From assembly GCA_002436415.1 (NCBI GenBank), contig DJMA01000040.1, forward strand, positions 1 through 61,051: DNA of 61,051 nt, read 5' to 3'. The notes beneath the pieces were generated by a model. It was not told the DNA's origin. It worked only from the letters and a program-made list of their open reading frames with translations, and ran no database searches. This DNA is from Bdellovibrionaceae bacterium UBA6502 (GTDB taxonomy: Bacteria > Bdellovibrionota > Bdellovibrionia > Bdellovibrionales > UBA840). The position numbers and the translations under genes are program-made. Position 1 is the first letter of the stretch. Every line of letters begins with the position of its first letter. Below, one piece after another: positions 8,162-17,342 of the stretch.

Positions 8162-9736
8162 TTGAGTCAGGAAAAAATAGAAAGTAGCCGCTTTCAGAAG
8201 TTTTTAAAATCGGTAGAATATCTCGGAAACCTATTACCACACCCAGTTACTTTGTTCGCAATTTTTGTAGGCCTAGTAATCATTGGTAGTGGTATTGCAG
8301 GTTGGCTAAATCTAGAGGTTATAGATCCAAGACCAGAAGGAGCCAAAGGCAGAGCGGCTGATGGTATCATTCGAGCAGTTAGTTTGATGAACGCCGAAGG
8401 CCTTCGCCAAATGCTCACTAAGATGGTTAAAAACTTCACGGATTTTGTACCACTAGGAACTGTCTTAGTATCTATGCTAGGTGTTGGAGTTGCGGAAAAG
8501 TCCGGTCTTTTAACAGCCATGATTCGAAGTATCGTTTTAAAAGCACCAGCACGATTCCTGACTTTTGCTGTGGTTATTGCTGGAGTTCTATCAAATACCG
8601 CATCAGAAATGGGATATGTTGTTTTAGTGCCACTTGGCGGTTACATCTTTTTAAGCGTTGGAAGGCATCCTCTGGCCGGTATGGCAGCTGCCTTTGCTGG
8701 TGTGTCTGGTGGGTATTCAGCCAATCTTTTAATTGGTACAGTTGACCCATTACTTTCTGGAATCTCTCAAGAAGCAGCCAGATTGATTGCTCCAGACTAT
8801 GTAGTTCATCCTGCCGTTAACTGGTACTTTATGATGATCTCAACCGGCTTAATTGCATTTGTTGGTACATGGGTTACTCATCGTTTTGTAGAGCCAAACC
8901 TAGGTGAATATGACATTTCTCAAGCAGAAAAAGTGGTGCAAGAGTCCAATAAAATTGACCCCCTAAGTTCTCTTGAGAAAAAAGGTTTAATTTACGCAGC
9001 ACTTACCACAGCCATTATGATTTTAATCGTGGCCTTCTTGGTGGTTCCAGAAAATGGGGTTTTAAGAGACCCAGTAACCGGTAGTATCTTAAAGTCACCT
9101 TTCCTAAAAGGGATTGTTGCATTCATCTTTTTCTTCTTTTTAATTCCTTCCATCGTATATGGAAAAATAGTGGGAAGTATAAAAACAGATAAAGACGTTA
9201 TTGATGGCATGAGTGATGCCATGGCGACACTCGCCCTTTATATTGTATTGGTATTTTTTGCGGCTCAGTTTGTAGCCTACTTTAAATGGACAAATTTAGG
9301 AGCTATTTTTGCTGTATTGGGTGCAGATTTCTTAAAGGCCATCAACTTAACCGGTCCTGAAATTTTTGTTCCATTTATTTTAATGTGTGGTTTCGTAAAC
9401 CTAATGCTAGGCAGTGCCTCGGCGCAATGGGCGGTAACAGCCCCTATTTTTGTACCAATGCTTATGTTAGTTGGCTACAGCCCTGAAGTAATCCAAGCCG
9501 CCTACCGAATCGGTGATTCAACAACCAATATCATCACTCCTATGATGAGTTACTTTGGACTAATTCTAGCCTTTGCAGCGAGATTTAATAGAAAAATAGG
9601 GATCGGAACCATCATTAGTACCATGTTACCCTACTCCATATTTTTCATGATCGGATGGACGATTCTTTTTTACCTATGGGTTTTCGTTTTTGGAATGCCG
9701 GTAGGCCCAGGAACACCGACATATTTCACACCATAA
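8162..9736 (+). CDS. AbgT-family transporter
   Basis: A polytopic inner-membrane protein of the AbgT family, whose members move p-aminobenzoyl-glutamate or export sulfonamide-type folate antagonists. 524 aa from TTG at 8162, chosen because GGAGGG (8152-8157) lies just upstream; an in-frame TTG at 8150 overlaps that site and is less likely. Family hallmarks are the opening VEYLGNLLPHPVTLFAIF, the SNTASEMGY segment, GGYSANLLIGTVDPLLSG, and the late GDSTTNIITPMMSYF hairpin. Substrate and direction cannot be told from sequence. It stands alone with its own terminator downstream of the folate-using metH. Confidence 0.88.
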   Translation: MSQEKIESSRFQKFLKSVEYLGNLLPHPVTLFAIFVGLVIIGSGIAGWLNLEVIDPRPEGAKGRAADGIIRAVSLMNAEGLRQMLTKMVKNFTDFVPLGTVLVSMLGVGVAEKSGLLTAMIRSIVLKAPARFLTFAVVIAGVLSNTASEMGYVVLVPLGGYIFLSVGRHPLAGMAAAFAGVSGGYSANLLIGTVDPLLSGISQEAARLIAPDYVVHPAVNWYFMMISTGLIAFVGTWVTHRFVEPNLGEYDISQAEKVVQESNKIDPLSSLEKKGLIYAALTTAIMILIVAFLVVPENGVLRDPVTGSILKSPFLKGIVAFIFFFFLIPSIVYGKIVGSIKTDKDVIDGMSDAMATLALYIVLVFFAAQFVAYFKWTNLGAIFAVLGADFLKAINLTGPEIFVPFILMCGFVNLMLGSASAQWAVTAPIFVPMLMLVGYSPEVIQAAYRIGDSTTNIITPMMSYFGLILAFAARFNRKIGIGTIISTMLPYSIFFMIGWTILFYLWVFVFGMPVGPGTPTYFTP

Positions 9737-9752
9737 ACTACATTTCTCTCAG

Positions 9753-9779
9753 AGGCCTTTTCCCAGAAAGGCCTTTTTT
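9753..9779 (+). terminator. Intrinsic terminator after the AbgT gene
   Basis: AGGCCTTT (9753-9760), loop TCCCAG, AAAGGCCT (9767-9774), then a T-run. It begins 16 bases after the stop codon. Confidence 0.85.
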
Positions 9780-9934
9780 ATTGATATTCAAACACTCTAT
9801 TTTTCTCAAAATGAAAAAAATGAGCCGCACAGTTGAATATTAGTAAGAATCTACACAAATCAAAAACAATTTAAGGAACTATCTCTCTTAGAAATCTTCT
9901 AAAATTACATAGAACAATCTAAGAAGGGAGATTT

Positions 9935-10306
9935 ATGCTTACTTATAAATATGACAAATCAAAAAACTTAATGGAATTTATGATCGGAGAAAAAGTTAAT
10001 AAAGAAGATTACGAAAAGGTCATGGACCAATTCAGAGAAGATCTTCAAGAGGCTGAATACGTTAATGTACTTGAGCTAGTTACTGGATTCGAGGGCATAG
10101 ACGCATCCGCTCTATTTGAAGATATAAAAGAAAGTATTTTGAGCGTTCCAGAACTCAATCAAAAAGTTAAGAAAGCGGCAGTAGTAGCTGACCAAAAGTG
10201 GATCCAAAGCTTTGCTTCGGTTATCAATCCTATCGTAGAAATTGATATCAAAAGCTTCTCTCCAGAGAAAGAAGAGGCCGCGAGACAATGGTTAAATTCC
10301 CATTAA
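9935..10306 (+). CDS. SpoIIAA-like (STAS/SEC14-type) protein
   Basis: 123-aa soluble protein that looks like the SpoIIAA-like family (PF11964 type): a short beta-strand start, a central acidic helix region, then AAVVADQKWIQSFASVINP and a C-terminal helix with EKEEAARQWL. These small proteins resemble anti-sigma-factor antagonists in fold but usually have no defined partner, and no anti-sigma factor or kinase is nearby. AGAAGGGAG precedes the ATG. The gene is monocistronic and ends in a terminator shared with katA. Confidence 0.65.
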   Translation: MLTYKYDKSKNLMEFMIGEKVNKEDYEKVMDQFREDLQEAEYVNVLELVTGFEGIDASALFEDIKESILSVPELNQKVKKAAVVADQKWIQSFASVINPIVEIDIKSFSPEKEEAARQWLNSH

Positions 10307-10331
10307 TTTTTATTGAACACAATTTTATTAA

Positions 10332-10360
10332 AAAAAACCAAGCTCCAAGCTTGGTTTTTT
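10332..10360. terminator. Bidirectional terminator between the SpoIIAA-like gene and katA
   Basis: Perfect 13-base arms 10332-10344 and 10348-10360 with a CCA loop, A-rich at the left and T-rich at the right, so it can stop transcripts from both sides. It is placed between two convergent stop codons. Confidence 0.88.
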
Positions 10361-10368
10361 TATTCTTA

Positions 10369-11808
10369 TTATCGATTTTTATTTAAGTGATCACGAATTC
10401 CTTCTGCGTACTTCGGATCACACTTTTCAAAATGCTTTAGCATCTTCTCAACTATATCACCCGGCACCGTTTCCATATTTTCGGCAATATTCATGCATAA
10501 GAGATTTTTCTGATCCTTATTCATCAAACGGAATAAATCCCCAGCTTGGGTGTAATCGTCATTCCCGTCGTGAGAATTGTATCGATCGGCATCTCCGGAA
10601 ATTTTCAAAGGCGGCTCTGCCACACTAGGAGTTTCAGAAAGATCAGTAAAGTGTGAAGGCTCATAATTGTCTTTAGCTCCAAAGTTGCCATCAAAACGCA
10701 TACTACCATCTCTTTGGTTATTACTTATATCACTGTGAGATCGGTTCACAGGAAGCATTTGATAGTTCGTCCCGATTCGATAACGATGAGCATCGGCATA
10801 AGCAAACAAACGTCCTTGTAACATTTTGTCTGGGCTTGCTCCAATTCCAGGAGGCATATTCGCCGGCGAAAAAGCCACTTGCTCTACTTCCGCATGGTAA
10901 TTCTCTGGGTTTTTATTTAATTCAATATAACCTACATCGATCAATGGAAAATCACCATGCGGCCAAACTTTGGTTAGATCAAAGGGGTTAAAGTTTTGTT
11001 TTTCAGCATCCTCTTCTTTCATAATCTGAATTTTCATATTCCAGCGTGGAAAGTCTTTGTTTTCAATTGCCTCAAACAAATCTCTACCAGCATAGTCTGG
11101 GTCATCGGCAGCTAGTTTTGCCGCTTTTTCATTTTCTAAATTTTTTATTCCTTGGGCCGTTTTCATATGAAACTTTACCCAATGCCTTTCTCCTTTCTCG
11201 TTCCATAAACTAAATGTATGTGAACCATAACCATTCATATGACGAAAACCATCAGGTAAACCTCGGTCACTAAAGAGAATTGTTATCTGATGCATATTTT
11301 CAGGAGACTTGGACCAATAATCCCACTGTCTAACAGGATCTTTTCTTCCCGTTTGAGGGTGACGTTTTTGTGTATGAATGAAATCAGGAAATTTGATGGG
11401 GTCTCTTTCAAAAAACACTGGGGTGTTGTTACCTACCAAGTCCCAAACTCCATCTTCAGTATAAAATTTTAAAGCAAATCCCCTAGGGTCTCTGACCGTA
11501 TCAGAAAATCCTCTTTCTCCAGCTACCGTCGAAAAACGTAAAAACATGGGCGTCTCTTTTCCCACTTTAGAAAAGATTTTTGCACAAGAGTAGTTAGTAA
11601 TATCCTCTGTCACCTTAAAAGTTCCAAAGGCTCCCCAACCTTTAGCATGCACTACGCGCTCTGGTACCCTTTCACGATTAAAGTGAGCTAGCTTCTCAAT
11701 AAGGGCTAAATCCTCTAGAAGCACAGGTCCTCTTGCACCTGCTGTTCGGCTATGTTGGTTACTTGCAACCGGAATACCAGATGCAGTAGTCATTTTTTTA
11801 TCGCTCAT
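10369..11808 (-). CDS. katA: Monofunctional haem catalase, small-subunit type
   Basis: Converts hydrogen peroxide to water and oxygen. 479 aa matches the small-subunit (clade 3) catalases. The distal His is in RVVHAKGWGAFG (His54), the distal Asn in VGNNTPVFF, and the proximal haem-ligating Tyr in RLFAYADAHRYRIG. There is no signal peptide, so it is probably cytoplasmic. Its ATG overlaps the stop of the ankyrin gene upstream by 4 bases (ATGA), which implies translational coupling. An OxyR-like site lies upstream of the pair. Confidence 0.95.
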   Translation of the reverse strand: MSDKKMTTASGIPVASNQHSRTAGARGPVLLEDLALIEKLAHFNRERVPERVVHAKGWGAFGTFKVTEDITNYSCAKIFSKVGKETPMFLRFSTVAGERGFSDTVRDPRGFALKFYTEDGVWDLVGNNTPVFFERDPIKFPDFIHTQKRHPQTGRKDPVRQWDYWSKSPENMHQITILFSDRGLPDGFRHMNGYGSHTFSLWNEKGERHWVKFHMKTAQGIKNLENEKAAKLAADDPDYAGRDLFEAIENKDFPRWNMKIQIMKEEDAEKQNFNPFDLTKVWPHGDFPLIDVGYIELNKNPENYHAEVEQVAFSPANMPPGIGASPDKMLQGRLFAYADAHRYRIGTNYQMLPVNRSHSDISNNQRDGSMRFDGNFGAKDNYEPSHFTDLSETPSVAEPPLKISGDADRYNSHDGNDDYTQAGDLFRLMNKDQKNLLCMNIAENMETVPGDIVEKMLKHFEKCDPKYAEGIRDHLNKNR

Positions 11809-12329
11809 ACTCTATTCTCCTTGATGTTATTGATTTCGGTTTTTTCTATAATTTTTCTCCACAGCATTTTTGCAAAGCCAAGATAGGAACTAAAATAAGA
11901 TTCTTCGCATAAAACTGTATTTTTCTTTAAATACTTAACTGCGGATTTTCTACCAAAAGACTTTGCCCAACTCATTGCTGTCATTCCTGAATGGTTTTCT
12001 AGTTTAGAATCAGCTCCATGCTTTATAAGTAATTCTAAAGCTTGTAAGTTCCCCTTAAAAGCTGCGGCCATTAAGACCGTGTTTCCCGAGTAATCCGCAG
12101 AATTAACCTCAGCTCCTAAAATCAAAAGTGCTTCTGCAAAAGCAATTTGATCGTTGTAAACAGCAAGCATTAGAGGACTATAGCCTTGGCTATTTTTTAA
12201 ATTTATCTCCACCGGATTAAATTCTCTCGACTTCGCATATTCCAAAAGAGAAGAAACATCCCCTTTTCTTGCTAAGTCTCCAAGTGATTCTTTTTTAAAG
12301 GTACTCTTATAATTTTCCCAAGATCTCAT
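11805..12329 (-). CDS. ankB: Ankyrin-repeat protein, AnkB-like, partner of catalase
   Basis: 174 aa with about four ankyrin repeats: NSQGYSPLMLAVYNDQ, ADYSGNTVLMAAAFKGN and NHSGMTAMSWAKSFGR show the T/S-PLxxA pattern. No signal peptide is visible, although AnkB of Pseudomonas is reported as periplasmic. AnkB-type genes linked to a catalase gene are known, and there the ankyrin protein is needed for full catalase activity; the same role is inferred here. It is upstream of katA, overlapping by 4 bases, whereas in Pseudomonas ankB follows katB. AAGGAG precedes the ATG. Confidence 0.8.
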   Translation of the reverse strand: MRSWENYKSTFKKESLGDLARKGDVSSLLEYAKSREFNPVEINLKNSQGYSPLMLAVYNDQIAFAEALLILGAEVNSADYSGNTVLMAAAFKGNLQALELLIKHGADSKLENHSGMTAMSWAKSFGRKSAVKYLKKNTVLCEESYFSSYLGFAKMLWRKIIEKTEINNIKENRV

Positions 12330-12361
12330 TTTTACTCCTTGAATGTTGCTAGAGTAAAATA

Positions 12362-12415
12362 ATAGTAGGCAGAGGTAAAATAAGTGAAAGCTATAAAGAA
12401 ATAGAACAATTCTAT
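12362..12415 (-). promoter_or_regulatory. ankB-katA promoter with tandem OxyR-like sites
   Basis: Two ATAR-N7-CTAT elements lie in tandem: ATAAGTGAAAGCTAT (12380-12394, one mismatch to ATAGnTnnnAnCTAT) and ATAGAACAATTCTAT (12401-12415). The spacer is 6 bp against 7 in the classic OxyR site. The second lies in a perfect 10-3-10 palindrome (12397-12419). A minus-strand -10, TACTAT (12367-12362), lies 16 bp from TTTCAC (12389-12384), so the -35 is inside the promoter-proximal element, as in OxyR-activated promoters. Confidence 0.55.
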
Positions 12416-12470
12416 TTCTAAGCTATATGTGTAGATAACTACAAACGCTTTAAACAGGCCCTAAAACAAC

Positions 12471-12507
12471 AGAAGCCCAAACGGAATTTAATTGCGTTTG
12501 AGCTTCT
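12471..12507 (-). terminator. Hairpin terminator after the GT4 gene
   Basis: Thirteen-base arms 12471-12483 and 12495-12507. The single irregular position is a U-G wobble in minus-strand RNA but a C.A mismatch in plus-strand RNA, which points to use by the leftward gene. The tail GTTGTTTT is only moderately U-rich. Confidence 0.6.
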
Positions 12508-12578
12508 CGATCTTTTAAACATTTTATCAAAAATTTCTTTAATTTTTTTTCGAATTACAAGAATTTAGTTTATTAACT

Positions 12579-13691
12579 CTAGGTCAAATCCATCAATCCC
12601 TTAATTTTTAAATATGCTTTTTCAAAATCAAATGCATCTCTAGCATAAGATTGCCCCGCTTTGGCAGTATTTTGACGATACTCATCGTCTTGCAAATATT
12701 TGATTAACCCCTTTTCGATCGCTTTACTCGATCTAGGTTCCACCATTTGTCCTAAATCCTTAGAAACAAGAATATCAGGCACTCCCCCTGCTTCCGTACT
12801 TATCACTGGAAGTCCCACGCACATTGCCTCTGCCAATACGATACCAAAGGCCTCTTCGTAACTTGGCATTACAAAAATATCCATAGCAGACATCCACTCT
12901 GGTACATTTTTTTGAAAACCAATCATCTGAACTTTGTTAGAAACATTGTGATTCGAGATAGTGTCTAATAGTTTTTGTCGATAGCCTTCTTCACCAGGAG
13001 TTTCACTGCCAACGATCAAAAGCCTCGCTTCAGGAAATCTTTCTTGGATATTAACAAAGGCTTGAAGAAGCTCCAATTGTCCCTTCCAAGGGTCTAGCCT
13101 ACCTACTATACCTATAACCTTATTTTCAGGATTATAAGATAAGTCTTCTCTAATTTTCTCTCGAGCCGCCTGTAAGTTTTCTGTTTTTGCAAGTTCGATG
13201 GAATTCGGAATAGTAATATAACGATTTTCTTTCAACGGGAGACATTTCTTTAACTGTTCCTTTTGAATATCCGTTAATGTAATCAAGTTTTTCATTCGGT
13301 TATACAACCAACTATGAAGAAAATCTTTTTTAGAAATGTCTTTAATAAACATCTGAGCAAAACCAACTAACTCTACCTTATCCAGCCCACGCAATGCTGG
13401 AACCAGAAACCAAAGATCTTTTAAATGATGAATAAATATTTTTTCAATTTTACGCTCAATGATTATTTTTCGCATTTTACGACTAATGCTTGGAGAGAAA
13501 TATTTTGCTTTCTTAAAGGAAATGGCTTCCAGGTTTTCAGCCTGCAACTTTTCTTCAAAAGGACTTTCTTCCAAACAGAAATGCAAAGAAGGATAGCCTT
13601 CCGATTTAAACTTTTTATGTAGCTGAAGAGAGTACAACTCCAAACCACCAAGACCTGGTGAAATACAAACATGTAGCACAGTGGGTTTCAT
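12579..13691 (-). CDS. Glycosyltransferase family 4
   Basis: Retaining GT-B glycosyltransferase, 370 aa from the ATG at 13691 (AGGAG 8 bases upstream; a TTG directly before it is possible). The N-terminal half has a glycine-rich loop PGLGGLELYSLQL. The C-terminal half has VGRLDPWKGQLELL and the donor-binding motif EEAFGIVLAEAMCVGLPVIS followed by GGVPDIL. No membrane segment is visible, so it is probably cytoplasmic or peripheral. It stands alone, divergent from the membrane glycosyltransferase gene at 13867. Donor and acceptor are not predictable. Confidence 0.88.
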   Translation of the reverse strand: MKPTVLHVCISPGLGGLELYSLQLHKKFKSEGYPSLHFCLEESPFEEKLQAENLEAISFKKAKYFSPSISRKMRKIIIERKIEKIFIHHLKDLWFLVPALRGLDKVELVGFAQMFIKDISKKDFLHSWLYNRMKNLITLTDIQKEQLKKCLPLKENRYITIPNSIELAKTENLQAAREKIREDLSYNPENKVIGIVGRLDPWKGQLELLQAFVNIQERFPEARLLIVGSETPGEEGYRQKLLDTISNHNVSNKVQMIGFQKNVPEWMSAMDIFVMPSYEEAFGIVLAEAMCVGLPVISTEAGGVPDILVSKDLGQMVEPRSSKAIEKGLIKYLQDDEYRQNTAKAGQSYARDAFDFEKAYLKIKGLMDLT

Positions 13692-13817
13692 CAATAATTC
13701 TCCTAGCTAAGATCTACCGTAAAATCATCATTTTGTATCGAGTTTGCAAAAAGATTTTTGCAGTTGCTGAGACTTTAAGCTGACAAGAAACTATGTCCTA
13801 TCGCCAGCCTAAATGAA

Positions 13818-13846
13818 TAGACTTTTAAAACAGGAATGTCTAGTAT
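13818..13846 (+). promoter_or_regulatory. Promoter of the 13867 gene
   Basis: TAGACT (13818-13823), 17-bp spacer, TAGTAT (13841-13846). The predicted start near 13853 leaves a short leader carrying GGAGAG before the ATG. Confidence 0.45.
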
Positions 13847-13866
13847 CTGTGCTAAACGGAGAGTAA

Positions 13867-15711
13867 ATGAAGTTCTTGAAAGCTTATGCAAGCAAACTTG
13901 GCCTTGCTGCAATCAGCCTGATTTATTTTTATTTATGGTACCTGAGTTTTCAGGGAAAATATTACTATTACAGTGACATTCAGACTGATTTTTACATTCC
14001 ACTCAACTTTGCTTACGCCCTCGATACTGGAAAAAAAATATATTCTGAGTTCAATACTTCCTTTGGAATGCTTTTTGGAAAATTAAATCAGTACGCCTTT
14101 GACATCATAAAGTCTAAGAACAATGATTTTTACTTAAGTGATTTGATCCACATAGAGTCCAGTCTTTTTAGCCTTGGACTCTTAGGCCTATTTTTCTTAC
14201 AAATACTCTTTTTAAAACCACTTAGAAACACTAAGGCAATTTTCATTGCTTTCTTAGCTTTAACGCTTGCCCTAAGTATGCATCGAATCGACAGTTTCGA
14301 CCACAAAGTTATTATCTGGGAAAATTACAATCACCATATGTATGCTTTGCTGGTTCTGCAGTTCCTATCCTTGATTGGCTTTCAAAGACTCAAAGAAAAG
14401 ACTAATCTAAAAATTCTCGCCATAAGCTTTATCCAGGCCATCTGCTTGTTTGTGAGTTTTAATTATAAAATCAACTTTTTTGCAAGTTGCTCTTTTATGG
14501 CATTTGGATTTTGGCTGTTCTTCGATAATTCAGTAAAAATCAAAAGCTTAATCCTGAGCCTAGTCTTTGCTTCAGGACTATTTCAAATTCCAAATTTCAT
14601 CTGGGACAGCTCTATTGTAGATTACGTTCAAGCGGTTTTACTTGCGGGAAAGGGAAAGGCAAGTGCCACTCAAAGTCATTGGGGAAGTTACAAAGACTTA
14701 ATACAAGCAGGCCTAGTGTTTGTAATACTCTCAAATCTTTTTGAACAATATTTTGTCGCTAAAATCCCTCTTAAATTTTCTAACTTTATCAAAAAACCTT
14801 TCCTATCCCTAGCCGTTCAAGACAGCTTTCTCTGCCTTGCAATATTAGTAGCAACCGCTGGAACTAGTGGGAGAATGACTTTTATCTTTCATCTATTTCT
14901 TATGCTTTACCTCTTCCTAAGAATAGATTTCCAAAAAATCTCAAGCCGTTTAAAGTACATACCCGTTTTGTTTTTAGTTTACTTTGTAATCGTAAATACC
15001 TTAAGCCTTGGACGAGTTGCTCAATTTAAATCTAATCCAGAAAACTCTCATCACAATAAATCTTTTGATTTTGAAAATACTGAAAAATGGAATAGCTTCT
15101 ATTATAGCTTTGAAAAAAGGCCCGGCTATCAAGAATTGATGAAACTTTTAGACATTGAGAGTTTACCGAATAGCGAACTTAATTTCCTTAAGTTGGCTAG
15201 TAAAATTGATGTTTATACAGCAAATCTACCAAGACTTTCCAATGCGGATGTTTTTGTACAACTGCAAAAAACAGTGAAAATAATGGATAAATATTTAGTC
15301 TCTAAAGAAGAAAGAACTCAAATGTTGGGCTTTTACAACCCACTTCCAGTATTGAGTCAGTCACAATTACCAATCCCTTCCTTTAATTGGGTGCATATTG
15401 GTGTGAATTTTTCTAAAGACCTGATTCCTTTATTGGATGAATCTTTCAATGATTCAGACTTTATCGCTCTAAAGATAATTCCATACATTGGTCATCGAGA
15501 GGACAGTGCCTTGAACTGCTATTTTCTAAGATGGAATAAAAGTGAAGAGTATCCTTTTGTTTTTCTAACGGCTGATTCTTCAGGGGCTTATTTTGCCAAG
15601 CCAAACAATGAAATCAGAAAAACAGCTAACAAACAAAAGGACTACTTAGGAATCGAACAGGAACTCATAAACAACTGCGAAAAATGGAACTACACCCTAC
15701 CTGCCAATTAA
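13867..15711 (+). CDS. Polytopic membrane protein, probable GT-C glycosyltransferase
   Basis: 614 aa with a first membrane helix at about 10-28 and roughly ten more hydrophobic segments up to residue 400, then a soluble C-terminal part of about 200 residues. The first extracytoplasmic loop holds YYSDIQTDFYIPLNFAYALD followed by KKIYSEFNTSFGMLFG. An acidic loop after helix 1 and this wording are typical of GT-C (ArnT/PMT-like) enzymes that use polyprenyl-phosphate sugars on the outer face of the inner membrane. A weaker relative with the same loop pattern is encoded at 38151-39692. Not confidently assigned to a named family. Confidence 0.6.
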   Translation: MKFLKAYASKLGLAAISLIYFYLWYLSFQGKYYYYSDIQTDFYIPLNFAYALDTGKKIYSEFNTSFGMLFGKLNQYAFDIIKSKNNDFYLSDLIHIESSLFSLGLLGLFFLQILFLKPLRNTKAIFIAFLALTLALSMHRIDSFDHKVIIWENYNHHMYALLVLQFLSLIGFQRLKEKTNLKILAISFIQAICLFVSFNYKINFFASCSFMAFGFWLFFDNSVKIKSLILSLVFASGLFQIPNFIWDSSIVDYVQAVLLAGKGKASATQSHWGSYKDLIQAGLVFVILSNLFEQYFVAKIPLKFSNFIKKPFLSLAVQDSFLCLAILVATAGTSGRMTFIFHLFLMLYLFLRIDFQKISSRLKYIPVLFLVYFVIVNTLSLGRVAQFKSNPENSHHNKSFDFENTEKWNSFYYSFEKRPGYQELMKLLDIESLPNSELNFLKLASKIDVYTANLPRLSNADVFVQLQKTVKIMDKYLVSKEERTQMLGFYNPLPVLSQSQLPIPSFNWVHIGVNFSKDLIPLLDESFNDSDFIALKIIPYIGHREDSALNCYFLRWNKSEEYPFVFLTADSSGAYFAKPNNEIRKTANKQKDYLGIEQELINNCEKWNYTLPAN

Positions 15712-15781
15712 ACATAGTAACAAAGCACTAAGCCTTTTCTACAAATGCATAAAGGCCTAATAATTTTGTATTATTTGGTCT

Positions 15782-16792
15782 TTATGAGTATTGATTTAAA
15801 TACCATTGAACCGTTTTTAGAATACCACTATCAAAGTTTTCATCCGCTTTCCAACCTAGCTCATTTTCAATTTTTGTAGCATCAATGGCATAACGTTGGT
15901 CATGTCCTGCACGATCTTTTACAAAAGTGATTAAATCTGTATAAGATTGCTTTTGTGGTCTTAACTCATCTAAAATTTTACAGATTACATTAACAACATC
16001 GATATTTTGTCTTTCATTACGTCCACCAATATTATAGGTTTCACCACTCTTACCGGTAGCAAAAGCAAGCTCAATCCCCTTACAATGATCTAATACGTAC
16101 AACCAATCACGAATGTTCTTTCCATTGCCGTAAACAGGAATTGCTTCACCAGCCAAAGCCTTACGGATGATGGTTGGAATTAGTTTTTCATCATGTTGTT
16201 TTGGTCCATAGTTATTGGAACAATTGGTAGTTACCACGTCCAAACCATAGGTGTGATGGTAAGCCCTTACAATGTGATCAGAGCTGGCTTTTGAAGCGCT
16301 GTAAGGAGAGTTTGGAGCATAGGCAGTTGTTTCTTTAAAAAGACCTTCTTCTCCCAATGTACCATAAACTTCATCTGTGGAAACATGAAGGAATCTAGCC
16401 CCTTTAAACTCAGGTTTGTAATTAAACTCACTGTCTAACCAAAGCTTCTTACTACAATCAAGAAGAGTAAAACTTCCGAAAACATTTGTACGAATGAACT
16501 CTTCGGGACCTTCAATGCTATTGTCTACATGTGATTCTGCTGCAAAATTATAAACACCCTGAAATTTATATTTTTCAAAAAGAGAATCAACAAATTCACG
16601 ATCAGCTATATCGCCTTTTTCAAAACTATAGTTCTCTTTATCTTTAATTTCTTCTAAAGACTCTAAATTTCCAGCGTAAGTCAGTTTGTCTAAATTTACA
16701 AAATGAGTTTCAGGATGTTTGTTCACCATATGCACTAAAAAATTTGCACCAATAAATCCTGCCCCACCGGTGACTAGAATTGTTTTATTCAT
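15782..16792 (-). CDS. rfbB: dTDP-glucose 4,6-dehydratase
   Basis: Second step of dTDP-L-rhamnose synthesis: dTDP-glucose to dTDP-4-keto-6-deoxyglucose with bound NAD. 336 aa, extended SDR. The NAD loop is TGGAGFIGANF near the N-terminus, the Thr/Asp/Glu catalytic set is in HVSTDEVYG, and the Tyr-Lys pair is in YSASKASSDH. It is the last gene of the leftward rfbA-rfbC-rfbB operon and overlaps rfbC by 8 bases. Confidence 0.95.
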   Translation of the reverse strand: MNKTILVTGGAGFIGANFLVHMVNKHPETHFVNLDKLTYAGNLESLEEIKDKENYSFEKGDIADREFVDSLFEKYKFQGVYNFAAESHVDNSIEGPEEFIRTNVFGSFTLLDCSKKLWLDSEFNYKPEFKGARFLHVSTDEVYGTLGEEGLFKETTAYAPNSPYSASKASSDHIVRAYHHTYGLDVVTTNCSNNYGPKQHDEKLIPTIIRKALAGEAIPVYGNGKNIRDWLYVLDHCKGIELAFATGKSGETYNIGGRNERQNIDVVNVICKILDELRPQKQSYTDLITFVKDRAGHDQRYAIDATKIENELGWKADENFDSGILKTVQWYLNQYS

Positions 16793-17342
16793 ACTTTACT
16801 CCGCTTTTAAAGCCTTTTAGGCTACCTAGTTGCTTGTCTTTGTCTGATAAAATAATCTTGTCTTCAGCGACAGGCCATTCAATATTCAGATCTGGATCTA
16901 GAAAATGAATGCCTGAGTCTTTATCTGGAGCGTAGTAATTATCACATTTGTAAGTGAAAAGAGCTTTATCACTTAACACTAAAAATGCATGTCCAAATCC
17001 TCTAGGAATGTACATTTGTTTTTTATTTTCACCACTCAAAACTATCTGATAAGTCTCTCCAAAACTAGGTGAACCGTCTCGAAGGTCAACAGCTACATCA
17101 AGAACCTCGCCTTCAATTACGCTAACAAGTTTAGCCTGACTTGCCTCTCCAAGTTGAATATGAAATCCTCTAAGAGTGCCATAAGAGGAATAAGACTGAT
17201 TGTCTTGTACAAATTCATGGGAAGGAATTCTATCTCCCCAGGTTCTTCTGTTGAAAGACTCAAGAAAGTAGCCTCTTTCATCTTTGAATACTTTTGGTTC
17301 CGCTACGATTAAACCGCTAATTCCTGTGTCTATAAAATTCAT
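16785..17342 (-). CDS. rfbC: dTDP-4-dehydrorhamnose 3,5-epimerase
   Basis: Third step of dTDP-rhamnose synthesis: epimerises dTDP-4-keto-6-deoxyglucose at C3 and C5. 185 aa, the usual length for this cupin-fold family. Motifs: DERGYFLESFN near the N-terminus, the catalytic His in LRGFHIQ, the Asp of VAVDLRDGSP, and the Tyr-containing YIPRGFGHAFLVLS. Overlaps rfbA by 4 bases and rfbB by 8, a tightly coupled operon. Confidence 0.95.
   Translation of the reverse strand: MNFIDTGISGLIVAEPKVFKDERGYFLESFNRRTWGDRIPSHEFVQDNQSYSSYGTLRGFHIQLGEASQAKLVSVIEGEVLDVAVDLRDGSPSFGETYQIVLSGENKKQMYIPRGFGHAFLVLSDKALFTYKCDNYYAPDKDSGIHFLDPDLNIEWPVAEDKIILSDKDKQLGSLKGFKSGVKYE

Noticed and set aside
15732..15756. Hairpin GCCTTT/AAAGGC between convergent genes
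   Set aside because: Only 6-bp arms with a 13-base loop and no good T-run on either strand.
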